From the NCBI GenBank assembly GCA_017302105.1, contig JAFLCS010000001.1, positions 496,001-560,000 of the forward strand: 64,000 nt of DNA, given 5' to 3'. The notes under the pieces were generated by a model. That model was not told the origin of the DNA and made no database searches. It saw only the letters and a list, made by a program, of their open reading frames with translations. A program made the translations under genes and the position numbers. Below are positions 18,649-27,882 of this stretch, piece after piece. This DNA is from Caulobacterales bacterium. Lineage in GTDB: Bacteria; Pseudomonadota; Alphaproteobacteria; Caulobacterales; Caulobacteraceae. Positions within the stretch are counted from its first letter, which is position 1. Each line of letters opens with the position of its first letter.

Positions 18649-20025
18649 TTACACGCCACCGGCGAGGCAACTTCCGCCCGAGGCCCCGACGGCTCCACCG
18701 AAGTCAGCCGCTGGCGGATCCAGCAGGGGCGACCAGGCTGGGTCGGACGCAGCGCCGCCGTAGGGTGCCGGGCGCAGGATCCGGCCCGTCACATCCGTAA
18801 TCCAAAGGTGTGGGCTTTCGCCGGCCTCGCCCCGGAAGAACATCAGGTAGCGGCCGTTCGGCGCCCAGGTCGGACCCTCCTGATAATAGCTGGACGACAG
18901 GATGCGCTCACCCGAACCGTTGGTGTTCATCACGCCGATGTGGAAGCGTCCGCCCTGCTGCTTGGTGAAGGCGATCATGTCACCGCACGGACTCCAGACC
19001 GGGGTGTGATAATTGCCTGAGCCCGACGAAATCGGACGCTGGCCCGATCCGTCTGCACCCATGATATAGAGACGCGGACGTCCGCCCCGATCCGAGTTGA
19101 AGACGATGCGCGATCCGTCCGGCGAGAACGACGGAGACGTGTCGATACCGGGGTCCGAGGTCAGACGCGTCAGTTGTCGGCCCTGAAGGGTCATCACATA
19201 GATGTCGGAGTTGCCGCCCCGTTCCAGCGAGAAGGCGATCCGGCGACCATCGGGCGAGAAGCGCGGCGCAAACACGACGCCCTGGAAATCTCCGAGGCTT
19301 TCCTGACGCCCCGTCTCCAGGTCGAGCAGATAGATACGCGTATAGTCTTCGCCGAGCGCCATATAGGTGACGCGCTGGTGGGTCGAAGAGAACCGCGGGG
19401 TCATCACGATGGCATCGGTGGCCGGAAGGTAGGAGGGGTTGAAGCCGTCCTGGTCCATGACCCCCAGCCGTGTCCGCCGGCTCGGACCCCGGCCCTCCTC
19501 GGCCACAAACACGATGCGCGTGTCGAAATAGCCCAGCTCGCCGGTCAGTCGCTGATAGACGGCGTCCGAAATCTTGTGCGCGACGCGACGCCAGTTTTCT
19601 GGGGTCGAGGTGAACTGGAAACCCAGAAGCTGGGTTTGCTGAACGGTGTCCCACAGGCGAAAATTAACCCGCAACCGGCCGTCGGCATCGACATTGACGG
19701 CACCGACCAGCAGGGTCTGGGCGTTGATCTGGGTCCATTGGTCGAACTGCGGCTCGATATCGACGCCGGTGTTCTGCTGGATGAAGGCGGCCGGATCGAT
19801 CGGGTCGAAAAAGCCGGAACGCTCCAGATTGGCTGAGATAACCTGTGAAATTTCATTGCCATAGCGGCCCTGGAAGGGGGCGATGGCGATCGGCAGGTCG
19901 CGCAGGACGCCTTCGGAAATGACCACATCCTCGCCGGTCGGCTGCGTCGGCTGGGCCAGGGCAGGAGCGGCGGTCACAGCCGCAGCGGCGAAGCATAGGG
20001 GGGCGATCAGGGCGGTCAGGCGCAT
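18649..20025 (-). CDS. tolB: Tol-Pal system periplasmic protein TolB
   Basis: 458 residues. A Sec signal peptide (cleavage near ALAQ) precedes the TolB N-terminal domain ([26 protein letters not shown], WRLIGAxx-like region), then a six-bladed beta propeller whose blades carry the repeated SPDGx[13 protein letters not shown] pattern ([36 protein letters not shown]). TolB links TolA with Pal. It is 104 bases upstream of pal. Confidence 0.97.
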   Translation of the reverse strand: MRLTALIAPLCFAAAAVTAAPALAQPTQPTGEDVVISEGVLRDLPIAIAPFQGRYGNEISQVISANLERSGFFDPIDPAAFIQQNTGVDIEPQFDQWTQINAQTLLVGAVNVDADGRLRVNFRLWDTVQQTQLLGFQFTSTPENWRRVAHKISDAVYQRLTGELGYFDTRIVFVAEEGRGPSRRTRLGVMDQDGFNPSYLPATDAIVMTPRFSSTHQRVTYMALGEDYTRIYLLDLETGRQESLGDFQGVVFAPRFSPDGRRIAFSLERGGNSDIYVMTLQGRQLTRLTSDPGIDTSPSFSPDGSRIVFNSDRGGRPRLYIMGADGSGQRPISSGSGNYHTPVWSPCGDMIAFTKQQGGRFHIGVMNTNGSGERILSSSYYQEGPTWAPNGRYLMFFRGEAGESPHLWITDVTGRILRPAPYGGAASDPAWSPLLDPPAADFGGAVGASGGSCLAGGV

Positions 20026-20156
20026 GGGCGCTCCATCAGACGAATGGGCGGGACGCCCCCATCTGTCGTTGCGTCCCTTAGGGAGTGGTGAACGGCCAAT
20101 GCGGCGACGATACGGCGAAGCTGCGTGCCGGTCGACCTGACGGCACCTGACACCGA

Positions 20157-20945
20157 CTAAGGGCAGGCGTCGGCCGTCTCGAAGCGGAAGATCACGCTGG
20201 AGGTTTGATAGCCGTCCGGCACGTCATAGGGCGCGGCCGCGCGCACGGCCCTCAGGGCGCTTTCCGACGCGGCTCGCCAGACCGGGCCGGACTGGGGATT
20301 GATGAGGGTCGGCCCCTCGGCGATCCCTCCCCGGCCGTCGACGGTCAGTCGCATCCGGATCGACAGGGCGTCGCCGCCGGCCATCTCACAAAAGGTCAGG
20401 TTCCAGTGCGGAATGACCTGGCGGCCGAACAGGGCGACCTGCTGGCCCGTCGCCACGGGCGCGTCGCCGGCTCCGGATTCGGTGGCCGGGCGCCCGGTCC
20501 GACCGGGACGCGTCGGCTGACGTGGGCCACCGCCGGTCAGATCGCTGAGGTCCAGGGCCTCGGGCTCACGCCGGGGTGGCGTCGGACGTTCCGGGCGTGG
20601 CGTCGGTTGGGGTCTCGGCGACGGGGTGGGTGTCGGTCGCGGCGGTGTCGGTCGCGGGGGCTGAGGGCGCGGCGGCGCAGGTGTCGGTGTCGGCCGCGGC
20701 TCGGGCTCGGGTGTTTCCGGCTCAGAGGTCTCAGCCGCGTCGGGCGTCACCTCTTCGAAGATGTCCTCGGCGGGGGCCGGGGTCGGCGCGGCCTGGCGCT
20801 CGATCTCCGAAACGACGGTGACCGGCACCGAGCCGATCCGGATCTCTGGCGGCTCCGGTCGGAACAGCATCATCACCAGGGCGAGCGCCAGTACGCCGAC
20901 GTGCAGCACGACCGAGCCGACGATGCTGAGCGCCCGGCGCAACAC
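20157..20945 (-). CDS. tolA: TolA/TonB-like energy-transducing protein
   Basis: 262 residues. One N-terminal membrane helix (about 7-28) is followed by a long Pro/Thr/Glu/Arg-rich periplasmic spacer (about 50-150, repeats of PRPTPTP type), then a C-terminal TonB/TolA fold ([52 protein letters not shown]). Position between tolR and tolB identifies it as TolA. The spacer is proline-rich rather than the Ala/Lys helix of enterobacterial TolA. Confidence 0.93.
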   Translation of the reverse strand: MLRRALSIVGSVVLHVGVLALALVMMLFRPEPPEIRIGSVPVTVVSEIERQAAPTPAPAEDIFEEVTPDAAETSEPETPEPEPRPTPTPAPPRPQPPRPTPPRPTPTPSPRPQPTPRPERPTPPRREPEALDLSDLTGGGPRQPTRPGRTGRPATESGAGDAPVATGQQVALFGRQVIPHWNLTFCEMAGGDALSIRMRLTVDGRGGIAEGPTLINPQSGPVWRAASESALRAVRAAAPYDVPDGYQTSSVIFRFETADACP

Positions 20946-20946
20946 C

Positions 20947-21441
20947 CTATTGCGCCTCCGCAGTCTCTACGGGCACCTCGGCGGCAGGAACCGCCGCCTG
21001 TGGAGCCGCGCTGTCCGTCACCAGGTTCAGCCGGGTGAAGCCGGTTGCCGACAAACGCCCCATCACCTCGGCGACCGTCCCATAGGGGGCCTGGGCGTCT
21101 CCCCGCACGAAGATTGGCCGCTCCATGTTGTTGCTGGCCATGGCGGTGATGCGCGGACCCAATTGATCCAGGGTAGCGGGATCCTCATCGACATAGATGG
21201 TGCCGCTGCGCTGGATCGAGACGGTGATCGGTTCCTCGATCTGCTCGACCGAGCCGGCATCGGTCTTGGGCAATTCCAGCGGGACCGCCACGGTCAATAG
21301 CGGTGCGGCGACCATGAAGATGATCAGCAGCACCAGCATAACGTCGACCAGTGGCGTGACGTTGATCTCGGACAGGGGACGACGACGGGCACGGCGACGA
21401 CCGCGCCCCCGCCCGCCCGGTCCCTGGGCGGAGAGGGCCAT
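20947..21441 (-). CDS. tolR: Tol-Pal motor protein TolR (ExbD family)
   Basis: 164 residues. A very basic N-terminus ([19 protein letters not shown]) precedes the single membrane helix [20 protein letters not shown], whose Asp is the proton-path residue. A periplasmic ExbD/TolR domain follows, then an Ala/Val/Pro tail of about 25 residues. It is one base from tolA and tolQ on either side. Confidence 0.97.
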   Translation of the reverse strand: MALSAQGPGGRGRGRRRARRRPLSEINVTPLVDVMLVLLIIFMVAAPLLTVAVPLELPKTDAGSVEQIEEPITVSIQRSGTIYVDEDPATLDQLGPRITAMASNNMERPIFVRGDAQAPYGTVAEVMGRLSATGFTRLNLVTDSAAPQAAVPAAEVPVETAEAQ

Positions 21442-21442
21442 C

Positions 21443-22204
21443 TCAGAACGTCTCCGGGCGCGGTGGGGTCGAATAGAGGCCGCCCGTCGGGGCGGACGGC
21501 GGGGCCGCAGGTTCGCTCAGCCGCTTGGCGATGGCGGCCTGAAGGTCGTCGGCAAACGTCTCCAGACGCCCCGAGAACTTGCCGGCGTCGATCGAGAATT
21601 TGTTGTAGGCGATATAGGCCGGAATAGCGGCGGCCAGGCCGATGCCGGTGGCGAACAGGGCCTCGGCGATGGCCGGGGCCACGGTCGTCAGATTGGTGTT
21701 GCCCTGGGCTGCGATCTCTCCGAACGCGTGCATGATGCCGTAAACGGTGCCGAACAGACCGATGAAGGGAGAAGCCGTGGCCACGACCGACAGCACGCCC
21801 AGGCCCTCTTCGGCGTTTTGGCCTTCGCGGGCGATGATGGCGTCCAGGGTTCGGTCGATCCGCGCGATCAGAAATCCGGCCTGGGCGTCGGACAGGGCCC
21901 CGCCGGCGCGGGCTTCGCGCCAGTCGCGGATGGCGGCGACGAGCATTCGCGGCAGGGCCTGGCGCGGATTGGGCCCGGCCTGATGGGCCAGATCCTCGAG
22001 CGACCGGCCACTCGACAACGCGTCTTCAAAGGCATTGGCCTGGCGATTCAGGGTGGTGAAACGGATCGCTCGATCGATAATGACTGCCCACGACCACAGG
22101 GACGCCAGGGCCAGGCCGACAATCACGCCCTTGATGACCCAATCGGCGTTCATGAACAGGTTGATCACATTGAGCGCCTCGGCGGCGGTCGCGGTGGCGG
22201 GCAT
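21443..22204 (-). CDS. tolQ: Tol-Pal motor protein TolQ (MotA/ExbB family)
   Basis: 253 residues with three membrane helices (about 22-44, 142-165 and 175-200). The MotA/ExbB signature is present: [22 protein letters not shown], then [21 protein letters not shown]. TolQ and TolR form the proton-driven motor that energises TolA during cell constriction. It starts 81 bases after ybgC. Confidence 0.97.
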   Translation of the reverse strand: MPATATAAEALNVINLFMNADWVIKGVIVGLALASLWSWAVIIDRAIRFTTLNRQANAFEDALSSGRSLEDLAHQAGPNPRQALPRMLVAAIRDWREARAGGALSDAQAGFLIARIDRTLDAIIAREGQNAEEGLGVLSVVATASPFIGLFGTVYGIMHAFGEIAAQGNTNLTTVAPAIAEALFATGIGLAAAIPAYIAYNKFSIDAGKFSGRLETFADDLQAAIAKRLSEPAAPPSAPTGGLYSTPPRPETF

Positions 22205-22285
22205 GTAAGTCTCCAGCTGGCGAATCGGTCACCGTTCCGCTTGCAGGATCGGTGCCGCTCACACAAGCGGCGGGCCGTGACGTTT

Positions 22286-22735
22286 CTAAGGCAGCAGCCA
22301 GGGGGCCAGCGCGGTTTTCAACTCAGCCGGCGGACGGCGTGGCCGTCCTGACAGATCAATACAGGCGGCCTCGACCTCGGCCTCGGTCAGGACCTCGTCC
22401 CCACGGACCAGGGTCTGGCGAATGATCAGCCGCGGTCCCTTGATGGCTTCATAGAGGGTGCGAACCACCAGGGCGTCATCGATCCGCGCCGCGCCCCGGA
22501 AGCGGATGTCCATATGGGTGACCACGAAGGCCAGCGGCTCGGCTTGGTCCAGCAGTTCGGAATGGCCAATCGATACGAGCCTCAGGAAATCAGACCGGCC
22601 TCGCTCGAAATAGCGCAGATAGTTGGCGTGGTAGACCAGGCCGGTGAAGTCGGTGTCCTCGTAATAGACGCGAACGGGCAACAGATGGGTCCGGCCCGCG
22701 AATGCGCCGGCCGTGGGTTGGGGCAGGGACGTCAT
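22286..22735 (-). CDS. ybgC: Tol-Pal associated acyl-CoA thioesterase YbgC
   Basis: 149 residues from ATG 22735, which overlaps the upstream gene's stop (ATGA); the in-frame start 39 bases earlier would lie inside that gene. Hot-dog fold of the 4-hydroxybenzoyl-CoA thioesterase type: VYYEDTDFTGLVYHANYLRYFERGRSDFLR includes the catalytic Asp of YEDTD and the YHANY motif. It heads the tol cluster, as in most proteobacteria. Confidence 0.95.
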   Translation of the reverse strand: MTSLPQPTAGAFAGRTHLLPVRVYYEDTDFTGLVYHANYLRYFERGRSDFLRLVSIGHSELLDQAEPLAFVVTHMDIRFRGAARIDDALVVRTLYEAIKGPRLIIRQTLVRGDEVLTEAEVEAACIDLSGRPRRPPAELKTALAPWLLP

Positions 22736-23088
22736 GGCGTGGGCGGGGACTCCACCGGAAACATCCCGGGGCAATAGCGCGTCTGGGCCTCAAAAACTGC
22801 CGGGTGGCCGACGCGCCCGATAGTCATCCGGGCCGGCAGCGACACGAAGTCGGCCTCGTGACGATCCGGGCTGGCCGGTCCGATCACGGCCCGACCGCAA
22901 ACCACATTGGGATCGCGCGACGAGGTGCGCAGGAACAGGACCTCGGCTGGCCGGATGCTGGCATAGCGAAGTTGCTCCATGGCGCGCGCTTCGGGGTCCG
23001 GTTGCAACTGGACCGGGCGCGCGATCACGAGAATCGTCAGGCCCGTCAGGATGACCAGCCCGACACCAATGGCCCAGAGCCGGTTCAC
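22732..23088 (-). CDS. Small exported or membrane-anchored protein of unknown function
   Basis: 118 residues. One N-terminal hydrophobic helix (LWAIGVGLVILTGLTILVIA) then about 90 residues outside the membrane. It contains two cysteines (NVVCGRAVIG and YCPGMF) that could form a disulfide. No domain recognised. It is coupled to ybgC by ATGA and lies 15 bases after the metallopeptidase gene, so it is probably co-transcribed with the Tol genes. Confidence 0.7.
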   Translation of the reverse strand: MNRLWAIGVGLVILTGLTILVIARPVQLQPDPEARAMEQLRYASIRPAEVLFLRTSSRDPNVVCGRAVIGPASPDRHEADFVSLPARMTIGRVGHPAVFEAQTRYCPGMFPVESPPTP

Positions 23089-23103
23089 GTTATGACCCCC
23101 GCC

Positions 23104-23973
23104 CTATTTTGCCCTCCCGTCCGACGATCCGCCGCCGCCCGACGAAAAGGTGTTGCACTGGGCCGGATCGCCACTCTGAAGGCCGCGGCGCAGCCATTCT
23201 ACCCGCTGTTCGGACGAGCCGTGGGTGAAGCTCTCGGGACTGGCCCGGCCGCCGGACAGCACATCGTCACCGATGCGTGAGGCGGCGTTCAGCCCTTCTT
23301 CGATGTCGCCGGGTTCGAGCGTGACCTGACCATTGGTCGCCTGGCCGACGTGGGCGGCCCAGACACCGGCATAGCAGTCGGCCTGAAGCTCCATGGCCAC
23401 CTGCCACTGATTGGCCTCGGCCTGGCTGCGGGCCTGGGACTGCGCCTGACGGACCCGGTCCGCCGTCCCTTCCAGCGTCTGGACGTGATGGCCGACCTCA
23501 TGGGCGATGACATAGGCCTGGGCGAAGTCGCCGCTGGCCCCTAGTTGCTGGGACATCGTGTTCCAGAAGCTCAGGTCCAGATAGACCTGACGATCAAGCG
23601 GGCAATAGAAGGGGCCCATCGCCGCCTGGCCCAGGCCACAGGCCGTTCCCGTGCCACCTTCATAGATGACCACGCGGGGTTCTTCGTAGCCGGGCATCAG
23701 CTGGGACCAGACGTCGGTGGTGCTGGTCTGGATGACTTCGACGAACTGGCCGGCCGGATCGTCCGGAGAGCCGATATCGCCTTGGGTGCTGGAGCCCTGG
23801 CCGACGCCCAGCTGGGTCGCGACCTGGGTTGTGATGTTGGGGTCGATACCGAACACGAGATAGCCGATGGCGGCCAGAACCATTACGCCCAGTCCGCCTC
23901 CGATGACACCGCCGCCTCCCATGCCGCGGCGATCATCGACTCCGCCGCCGCGACGTCCACCTTGCCAACGCAT
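23104..23973 (-). CDS. YpfJ-family neutral zinc metallopeptidase
   Basis: 289 residues from ATG 23973, preceded by GGGAGGG at 7-base spacing. An Arg/Gly-rich N-terminus (RWQGGRRGGGVDDRRGMGGGG) precedes one membrane helix, then the zinc peptidase domain with AYVIAHEVGHHVQ (HEXXH) and downstream ELQADCYAGVW, whose Glu is the third zinc ligand. The KFYPx family is widespread, but substrates are unclear. It likely faces the periplasm. Confidence 0.92.
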   Translation of the reverse strand: MRWQGGRRGGGVDDRRGMGGGGVIGGGLGVMVLAAIGYLVFGIDPNITTQVATQLGVGQGSSTQGDIGSPDDPAGQFVEVIQTSTTDVWSQLMPGYEEPRVVIYEGGTGTACGLGQAAMGPFYCPLDRQVYLDLSFWNTMSQQLGASGDFAQAYVIAHEVGHHVQTLEGTADRVRQAQSQARSQAEANQWQVAMELQADCYAGVWAAHVGQATNGQVTLEPGDIEEGLNAASRIGDDVLSGGRASPESFTHGSSEQRVEWLRRGLQSGDPAQCNTFSSGGGGSSDGRAK

Positions 23974-24057
23974 ACCGATCCCTCCCAAGGATTGTCGTCA
24001 TTTGACCTTGGCTGAAACGCGCGGTTGGGGCAATCGCTGCGCCGCCGGCGAGGCGAT

Positions 24058-24363
24058 TCAGCGGTGACCGATGGCCAGCTGGACCTTGTCTTCTCCCTCA
24101 TAGGTGTGAAGGCCGCGGAACGGAGGCTCAAACTTGACCGCCTGGATCGAACAGGTGCGTCCATTCTCGACCATCAGGGCCTGGATCATGTCCGCAAATG
24201 CCTGGGCCTCCGGGTCATTGCTCGGGACGAAGATCTCCAGCGGCCGGGTCTCGGTCAGCTCGAGCAACTCGCGCTGCAGCGGCTCCGAGCCGGGATGGTC
24301 GAGCCGGCGTCCGCGGATGTCGGGCGGTGGAACCGTGGGGTCGATGGGTGCTTCGTCGGTCAT
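24058..24363 (-). CDS. Small hypothetical protein
   Basis: 101 residues, cytoplasmic, no signal or membrane segment. The central portion (PLEIFVPSNDPEAQAFADMIQALMVENGRTCSI) alternates strand and helix and slightly recalls small signal-transducing or DUF2007-like proteins, but this is not firm. It lies 85 bases upstream of the metallopeptidase on the same strand. Confidence 0.65.
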   Translation of the reverse strand: MTDEAPIDPTVPPPDIRGRRLDHPGSEPLQRELLELTETRPLEIFVPSNDPEAQAFADMIQALMVENGRTCSIQAVKFEPPFRGLHTYEGEDKVQLAIGHR

Positions 24364-24448
24364 GCCGCCGAGTTAGCAGCTGGTCGGAGGATTGCCAAAG
24401 CCCGGCGGTGCAAGGGTCTGGGAAAAGTCAGGATATCTAAACAAAAAG

Positions 24449-24485
24449 TCATGTTGACCTGACATAGATGTCATGTCATGTTGTC
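24449..24485 (+). promoter_or_regulatory. Operator-promoter of the membrane protein/repressor pair
   Basis: A perfect 14-bp palindrome TGACATAGATGTCA (24460-24473) is flanked on both sides by the direct repeat GTCATGTTG (24449-24457 and 24475-24483). A TTGACC element (24454-24459) lies inside. The block is 28 bases upstream of the first ATG and is a likely target for the Cro-type repressor encoded second in the operon. Confidence 0.65.
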
Positions 24486-24513
24486 TTTACATTCAGTCAG
24501 GAAGAGATGACAT

Positions 24514-24897
24514 ATGACCCCCGCCGCCAAGCGCTATTCGATCCGGACGGTTCTGTTCATGATCGGCTATATTGTGGCCCTGATGGCCGCGGTCAGCGGT
24601 GCATTGGACGCCATCGGCGGGATCAGTGGCTGGCTCCTGGCCGCCACCGTCGCCGCGCCCGTGGCCGGCCAGATCTGGGCCACGCTCAGTTTCATTAGGG
24701 AGAGCGATGAATTCGTCGCCGCCCTGACCGCCAAACGCTTCATCCTCGCAGCCGGCCTGGCGATCGGCTTGACGGTGTTCTGGGGCTTCGCCGAGCGGTT
24801 CGCCGGCGCGCCGCACCTGGAGGGCTGGTGGGTCTATGTCGCCTTCTGGGGCCTGATGGGCCTGACGCCGCTGTTCGTTCGAGATTCGGCCCGATGA
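24514..24897 (+). CDS. Four-helix membrane protein paired with HTH repressor
   Basis: 127 residues with about four membrane helices (near 13-35, 38-60, 74-95 and 102-120). No known motif. The last bases overlap the start of the repressor gene (ATGA). Pairs of a small integral membrane protein and a YozG-type Cro/CI regulator are common in bacteria, but their job is mostly unknown. Confidence 0.75.
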   Translation: MTPAAKRYSIRTVLFMIGYIVALMAAVSGALDAIGGISGWLLAATVAAPVAGQIWATLSFIRESDEFVAALTAKRFILAAGLAIGLTVFWGFAERFAGAPHLEGWWVYVAFWGLMGLTPLFVRDSAR

Positions 24898-25091
24898 AGA
24901 ACCGCCTCAGAGTTTTGCGCGCCGAGAAGGGCTGGACCCAGGAGGATCTGGGCAAGGCCATCGGAGTCAGCCGCCAGGCGGTCAACGCCATCGAGACCGA
25001 GAAACACGACCCGTCGCTGGATCTGGCTTTCCGCATCGCCGTGGTGTTCGGCCAGACCGTCGAGCAGGTCTTCGATAATCCGCACGGCTGA
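24894..25091 (+). CDS. Cro/CI-type (YozG-like) helix-turn-helix regulator
   Basis: 65 residues from ATG 24894, almost wholly an HTH_3 domain: NRLRVLRAEKGWTQEDLGKAIGVSRQAVNAIETEKHDPSLDLAFRIA, with recognition helix around VSRQAVNAIE. The tail FGQTVEQVFD is the family ending. It probably represses its own operon through the palindrome at 24460-24473. Confidence 0.92.
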   Translation: MKNRLRVLRAEKGWTQEDLGKAIGVSRQAVNAIETEKHDPSLDLAFRIAVVFGQTVEQVFDNPHG

Positions 25092-25124
25092 GGCCGCGCT
25101 CCCAGATCTTCACAGGAGAGACCT

Positions 25125-26072
25125 ATGTTTCGATTCCCTCGCCGTTCGGCGGGCCAGCCCCCGCGCGCCTATTTGATCGCCCTGTCGTTGCTGCTGGCCG
25201 GGGTCGCCGTCGGTGCCGCCCGTGCCGAGACGCTCCAGGCTGAGGTCGCCGTGCAAAGCACTCCGGCCTTCACCTCGAGCCGCCTGTCGGTCGAGGTCAT
25301 GGGCACCGGCCCCGATGTCATCCTGATTCCCGGCTTTGCTTCCTCGCGTGAGGTCTGGCGTCCGACCGCCGAGCGGCTGGCGGCGACCCACCGGGTGCAT
25401 CTGGTCCAGCTGGCCGGGTTCGCCGGGGAGCCCTGGAGTCACGGCGATGGCCCACTGTTACAGCCGGCCCTGGATGAGCTGGCGCGCTATGTCCGCGAGA
25501 GCGGGCTCGAGCGTCCAGCGGTGATCGGCCATTCCATGGGCGGGCTCAGCGCCCTGATGCTGGCCCAGCAGAACCCCGATCTGATCGGCCGCGTGATGAG
25601 CGTGGACAGCCTGCCGTTCTTTTCGGCCCTTTACGGCCCGGCCGCCACGCCCGAAACGGCTCGCCCGTTCGCCGATCAGGCCGCCCAGATGATGCTGACC
25701 TCCAGCCCCGAACAGTTCCGCGCGGGCCAGAGCCAGGGCGCGGTGGGACTGTCGCGCACGCCCGAGACTCAGGCCGCCATGGTCGAATGGTCCGTGGCCA
25801 GTGATCGCCAGGCCCTGGCCATCGCCATCCGCGAGGTGATGACGACGGATGTGCGTCCGCAGCTGGCGACCATGAGCACGCCGGTCTGGGCCGTCTATGC
25901 CGCCGATGCCGAGGGCGGGGCTCCCCCGGCTGTGGCCGAGGCGATGTGGAGCCGCGAATACGCCGACCTGCCGGGCGTGCGGCTGATCCGGGTGGACGGC
26001 TCCCGCCACTTCATCATGGCCGACCAGCCCGAACGGTTCGCCGAAATCGTCGACGCCTTTCTGGCGGAATAG
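25125..26072 (+). CDS. Exported alpha/beta hydrolase
   Basis: 315 residues with an N-terminal Sec-type signal (RAYLIALSLLLAGVAVGAARA). The alpha/beta hydrolase fold is clear: VILIPGFASSREVW (oxyanion strand), GHSMGGLSAL with the nucleophile Ser, and a C-terminal DGSRHFIMADQPERF holding the catalytic His. An RBS (AGGAGAG) precedes it. It resembles a second hydrolase encoded at 40238-41155 along its whole length, so the two are paralogues. Substrate unknown; esterase or lactonase activity is plausible. Confidence 0.88.
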   Translation: MFRFPRRSAGQPPRAYLIALSLLLAGVAVGAARAETLQAEVAVQSTPAFTSSRLSVEVMGTGPDVILIPGFASSREVWRPTAERLAATHRVHLVQLAGFAGEPWSHGDGPLLQPALDELARYVRESGLERPAVIGHSMGGLSALMLAQQNPDLIGRVMSVDSLPFFSALYGPAATPETARPFADQAAQMMLTSSPEQFRAGQSQGAVGLSRTPETQAAMVEWSVASDRQALAIAIREVMTTDVRPQLATMSTPVWAVYAADAEGGAPPAVAEAMWSREYADLPGVRLIRVDGSRHFIMADQPERFAEIVDAFLAE

Positions 26073-26118
26073 TGCGGTGGATCGGCGCAGGGGTGTGACG
26101 GCCCTTGCGCCTTTCCAT

Positions 26119-26137
26119 TTTGCGAGTCATTCTCAAT
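26119..26137 (+). promoter_or_regulatory. Fur-box-like sequence before a small ORF
   Basis: TGCGAGTCATTCTCA (26121-26135) is an imperfect palindrome close to Fur boxes of the TGCGAATCATTCTCA kind. It is followed by AAGGAGG (26141-26147) and a start at 26156. Iron control is an inference. Confidence 0.4.
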
Positions 26138-26155
26138 AATAAGGAGGATGGTTTG

Positions 26156-26311
26156 ATGGTGGTTCGTGCACTCGGGGTCGGGGCCCTGACCCGGTTCATG
26201 GCGGCGGAAGACGAGCGCGGCCCGGACCTTTCCTGGCTGCTCTTCGGCCCGACGGATCCAGCCGTGATCGCTGACGAAGCGGGCGATGGGCTGCCCTTGG
26301 CGGCGGAATAG
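26156..26311 (+). CDS. Small ORF (51 aa) with strong RBS, possibly iron-regulated
   Basis: The ATG at 26156 has a near-perfect AAGGAGG Shine-Dalgarno 8 bases before it. The product begins MVVRALGVGALTRFMAAE and ends DEAGDGLPLAAE; it is acidic, has no clear membrane segment and matches no family that I recognise, including HemP or Bfd. A TTG start at 26105 in the same frame is less likely because it would run through the Fur-like box. The Gre-like gene begins 32 bases after the stop. Confidence 0.5.
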   Translation: MVVRALGVGALTRFMAAEDERGPDLSWLLFGPTDPAVIADEAGDGLPLAAE

Positions 26312-26343
26312 ACCTGAGGCTCGCGCCCTTCTAGGTTGGGCCG

Positions 26344-26820
26344 ATGAGCGTCGCCTTCACCCGCGAAGAAGATCTGGAAGCCACGGCGGCGGACCTGCCG
26401 GACCGGCCGATCTCACCGCATCCGAACCTGGTCACGGGCGAGGGTCTGGCCCAGATCGAAGCAGAGCTGGCGGCCGCCAGGGCGGCCTATGCGGCGGCCC
26501 AGGCCAAGGGCTCGATCGAGGCTGATCGCACCGCCATGGCGCGCGCGACCCGCGACCTGCGCTACTGGTCGGCGCGCCGGGCGAGCGCCCAGCTGGTCGA
26601 GACCCAGGCGGACGGCAGCGTCCGCTTCGGCGGCTCGGTCACGATCGCGCGCGAGGACGGCCGCGCCCAGACATGGCGCATCGTCGGCGAGGATGAGGCT
26701 GATCCGGCGCAAGGCTCCGTCAGCCATGTCTCTCCCCTGGCCCGGGCGCTTCTGGGCAAGCGCGTGGGTGACGAGGCGGTGGTCAACGGCCAGGCGGTCG
26801 AGGTGACCGGCGTGGGCTGA
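26344..26820 (+). CDS. GreA/GreB-family transcription factor-like protein
   Basis: 158 residues. A helical segment (LAQIEAELAAARAAYAAAQAKGSIEADRTAMARATRDLRYW, about 38-78) corresponds to the Gre coiled coil and the C-terminal FKBP-like domain is seen as GGSVTIAREDGRAQTWRIVGEDEAD, HVSPLARALLGKRVGDEAVV. The canonical acidic tip DLSENAEY is absent and the coil is short, so RNA-cleavage stimulation is doubtful. It may act at the secondary channel in another way. Confidence 0.8.
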   Translation: MSVAFTREEDLEATAADLPDRPISPHPNLVTGEGLAQIEAELAAARAAYAAAQAKGSIEADRTAMARATRDLRYWSARRASAQLVETQADGSVRFGGSVTIAREDGRAQTWRIVGEDEADPAQGSVSHVSPLARALLGKRVGDEAVVNGQAVEVTGVG

Positions 26821-26832
26821 CTGCGTCGTCGG

Positions 26833-27873
26833 CTAGCGATCGGCGGCACCATCCCGCTCTGCCACCAGCGCCGAAACATTGACATCCGATCCAACGACGC
26901 AGGTCTCGGCATTGAGCGGACAGATGCCGAGCGTCCGCTCGACCTCTCTCAGACGTACGACCTCGGGGTTGGACCGGATGGATTCGGCCAGAAGCCGGTT
27001 GGCCTCGGCCTGGCCGCGGGCCTGGGCGATGCGGGCTTCGGCGTTGGCGCGCTCCAGATTGACGCGTTCGAGCGCCGCACGCGTGTTCTGTTCGGCCGTC
27101 GTGCGCGCCTGAATGGCGGCCAGGACGCTCTCGGGATACCGGATGGAGCCGACCCATTCCATCCGAATGATCTCCAGCCCTTGCGGCCCCCACTCACGCT
27201 GGAGCGCGCGCATGGCGGCCTGCAACGCGACCTGACGTCCGGGGCCGATCAACTGGCCGGGACAGGTTGGGTCCTCGTCCGGTGGGGCGGGGGGCGCGGT
27301 GTCGCTGGACGCCGGCGCGGCAGGCGCAATCTCCGCCACGGTCAGCTGCGCATTGCAGGCCACTGGCAATTTTTCGGTTTCCCGCGCAATGGCGGCGCGC
27401 ACCGAGGTGCGAAGCGGGCCGTCGATGAAGGCGTCAAACTCCTGGCGCCAGGTTGCGAACAGGTCGGCGGCGCGATCTTCGCGCACGCGGAAGGTCAGGG
27501 CGACGTCGGCGGACATCGGCAGGCCCAGATTGTCCGAGAAGGTGATCTCCTCGTTCTCCGAGCCGTATTCGTTCGGCTCGCGCGTATAGCTGTAGGTGCG
27601 CTGTAGCGTCGGATAGGTGCGGATCTTCTCGCCGATGCCTTCCCAGTGGAAGCCCGGCCCAAGCTCATCGCGCTGGACCCCGGGATTGGCCCCAAAGCGC
27701 GTGGTCTTGATCCCCATGTAGCCGCTTTCGACCGTGACGCTGCATGACGACACGGTGATCGCTGCGGCGATCATCAACAGCACGATCGACAGGCCCATCA
27801 AGATGGTTCGGCCAACCGAGGGTCGGCTGGTGGGCAGGCGTGGGCCTTTCCACATGGTTCCGGATTCAGTCAC
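26833..27873 (-). CDS. SPFH/Band 7 domain membrane protein
   Basis: 346 residues from a GTG at 27873 (an ATG six codons later is possible). One membrane helix (about 23-45) is followed by a Band 7 domain (VESGYMGIKTTRFGANPGVQRDELGPGFHWEG, then ITFSDNLGLPMSADVALTFRV) and a charged coiled segment with many Ala/Arg/Glu (NTRAALERVNLERANAEARIAQARGQAEAN). SPFH proteins form ring assemblies in membrane microdomains and often regulate FtsH. The gene follows a small membrane protein by 9 bases. Confidence 0.88.
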   Translation of the reverse strand: MTESGTMWKGPRLPTSRPSVGRTILMGLSIVLLMIAAAITVSSCSVTVESGYMGIKTTRFGANPGVQRDELGPGFHWEGIGEKIRTYPTLQRTYSYTREPNEYGSENEEITFSDNLGLPMSADVALTFRVREDRAADLFATWRQEFDAFIDGPLRTSVRAAIARETEKLPVACNAQLTVAEIAPAAPASSDTAPPAPPDEDPTCPGQLIGPGRQVALQAAMRALQREWGPQGLEIIRMEWVGSIRYPESVLAAIQARTTAEQNTRAALERVNLERANAEARIAQARGQAEANRLLAESIRSNPEVVRLREVERTLGICPLNAETCVVGSDVNVSALVAERDGAADR

Positions 27874-27882
27874 CTGCGCCCC

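Noticed and set aside
22237-22270. Inverted repeat CCGCTTG/CAAGCGG between ybgC and tolQ
   Set aside because: Short arms with a 20-base loop inside a co-transcribed cluster; could occur by chance.
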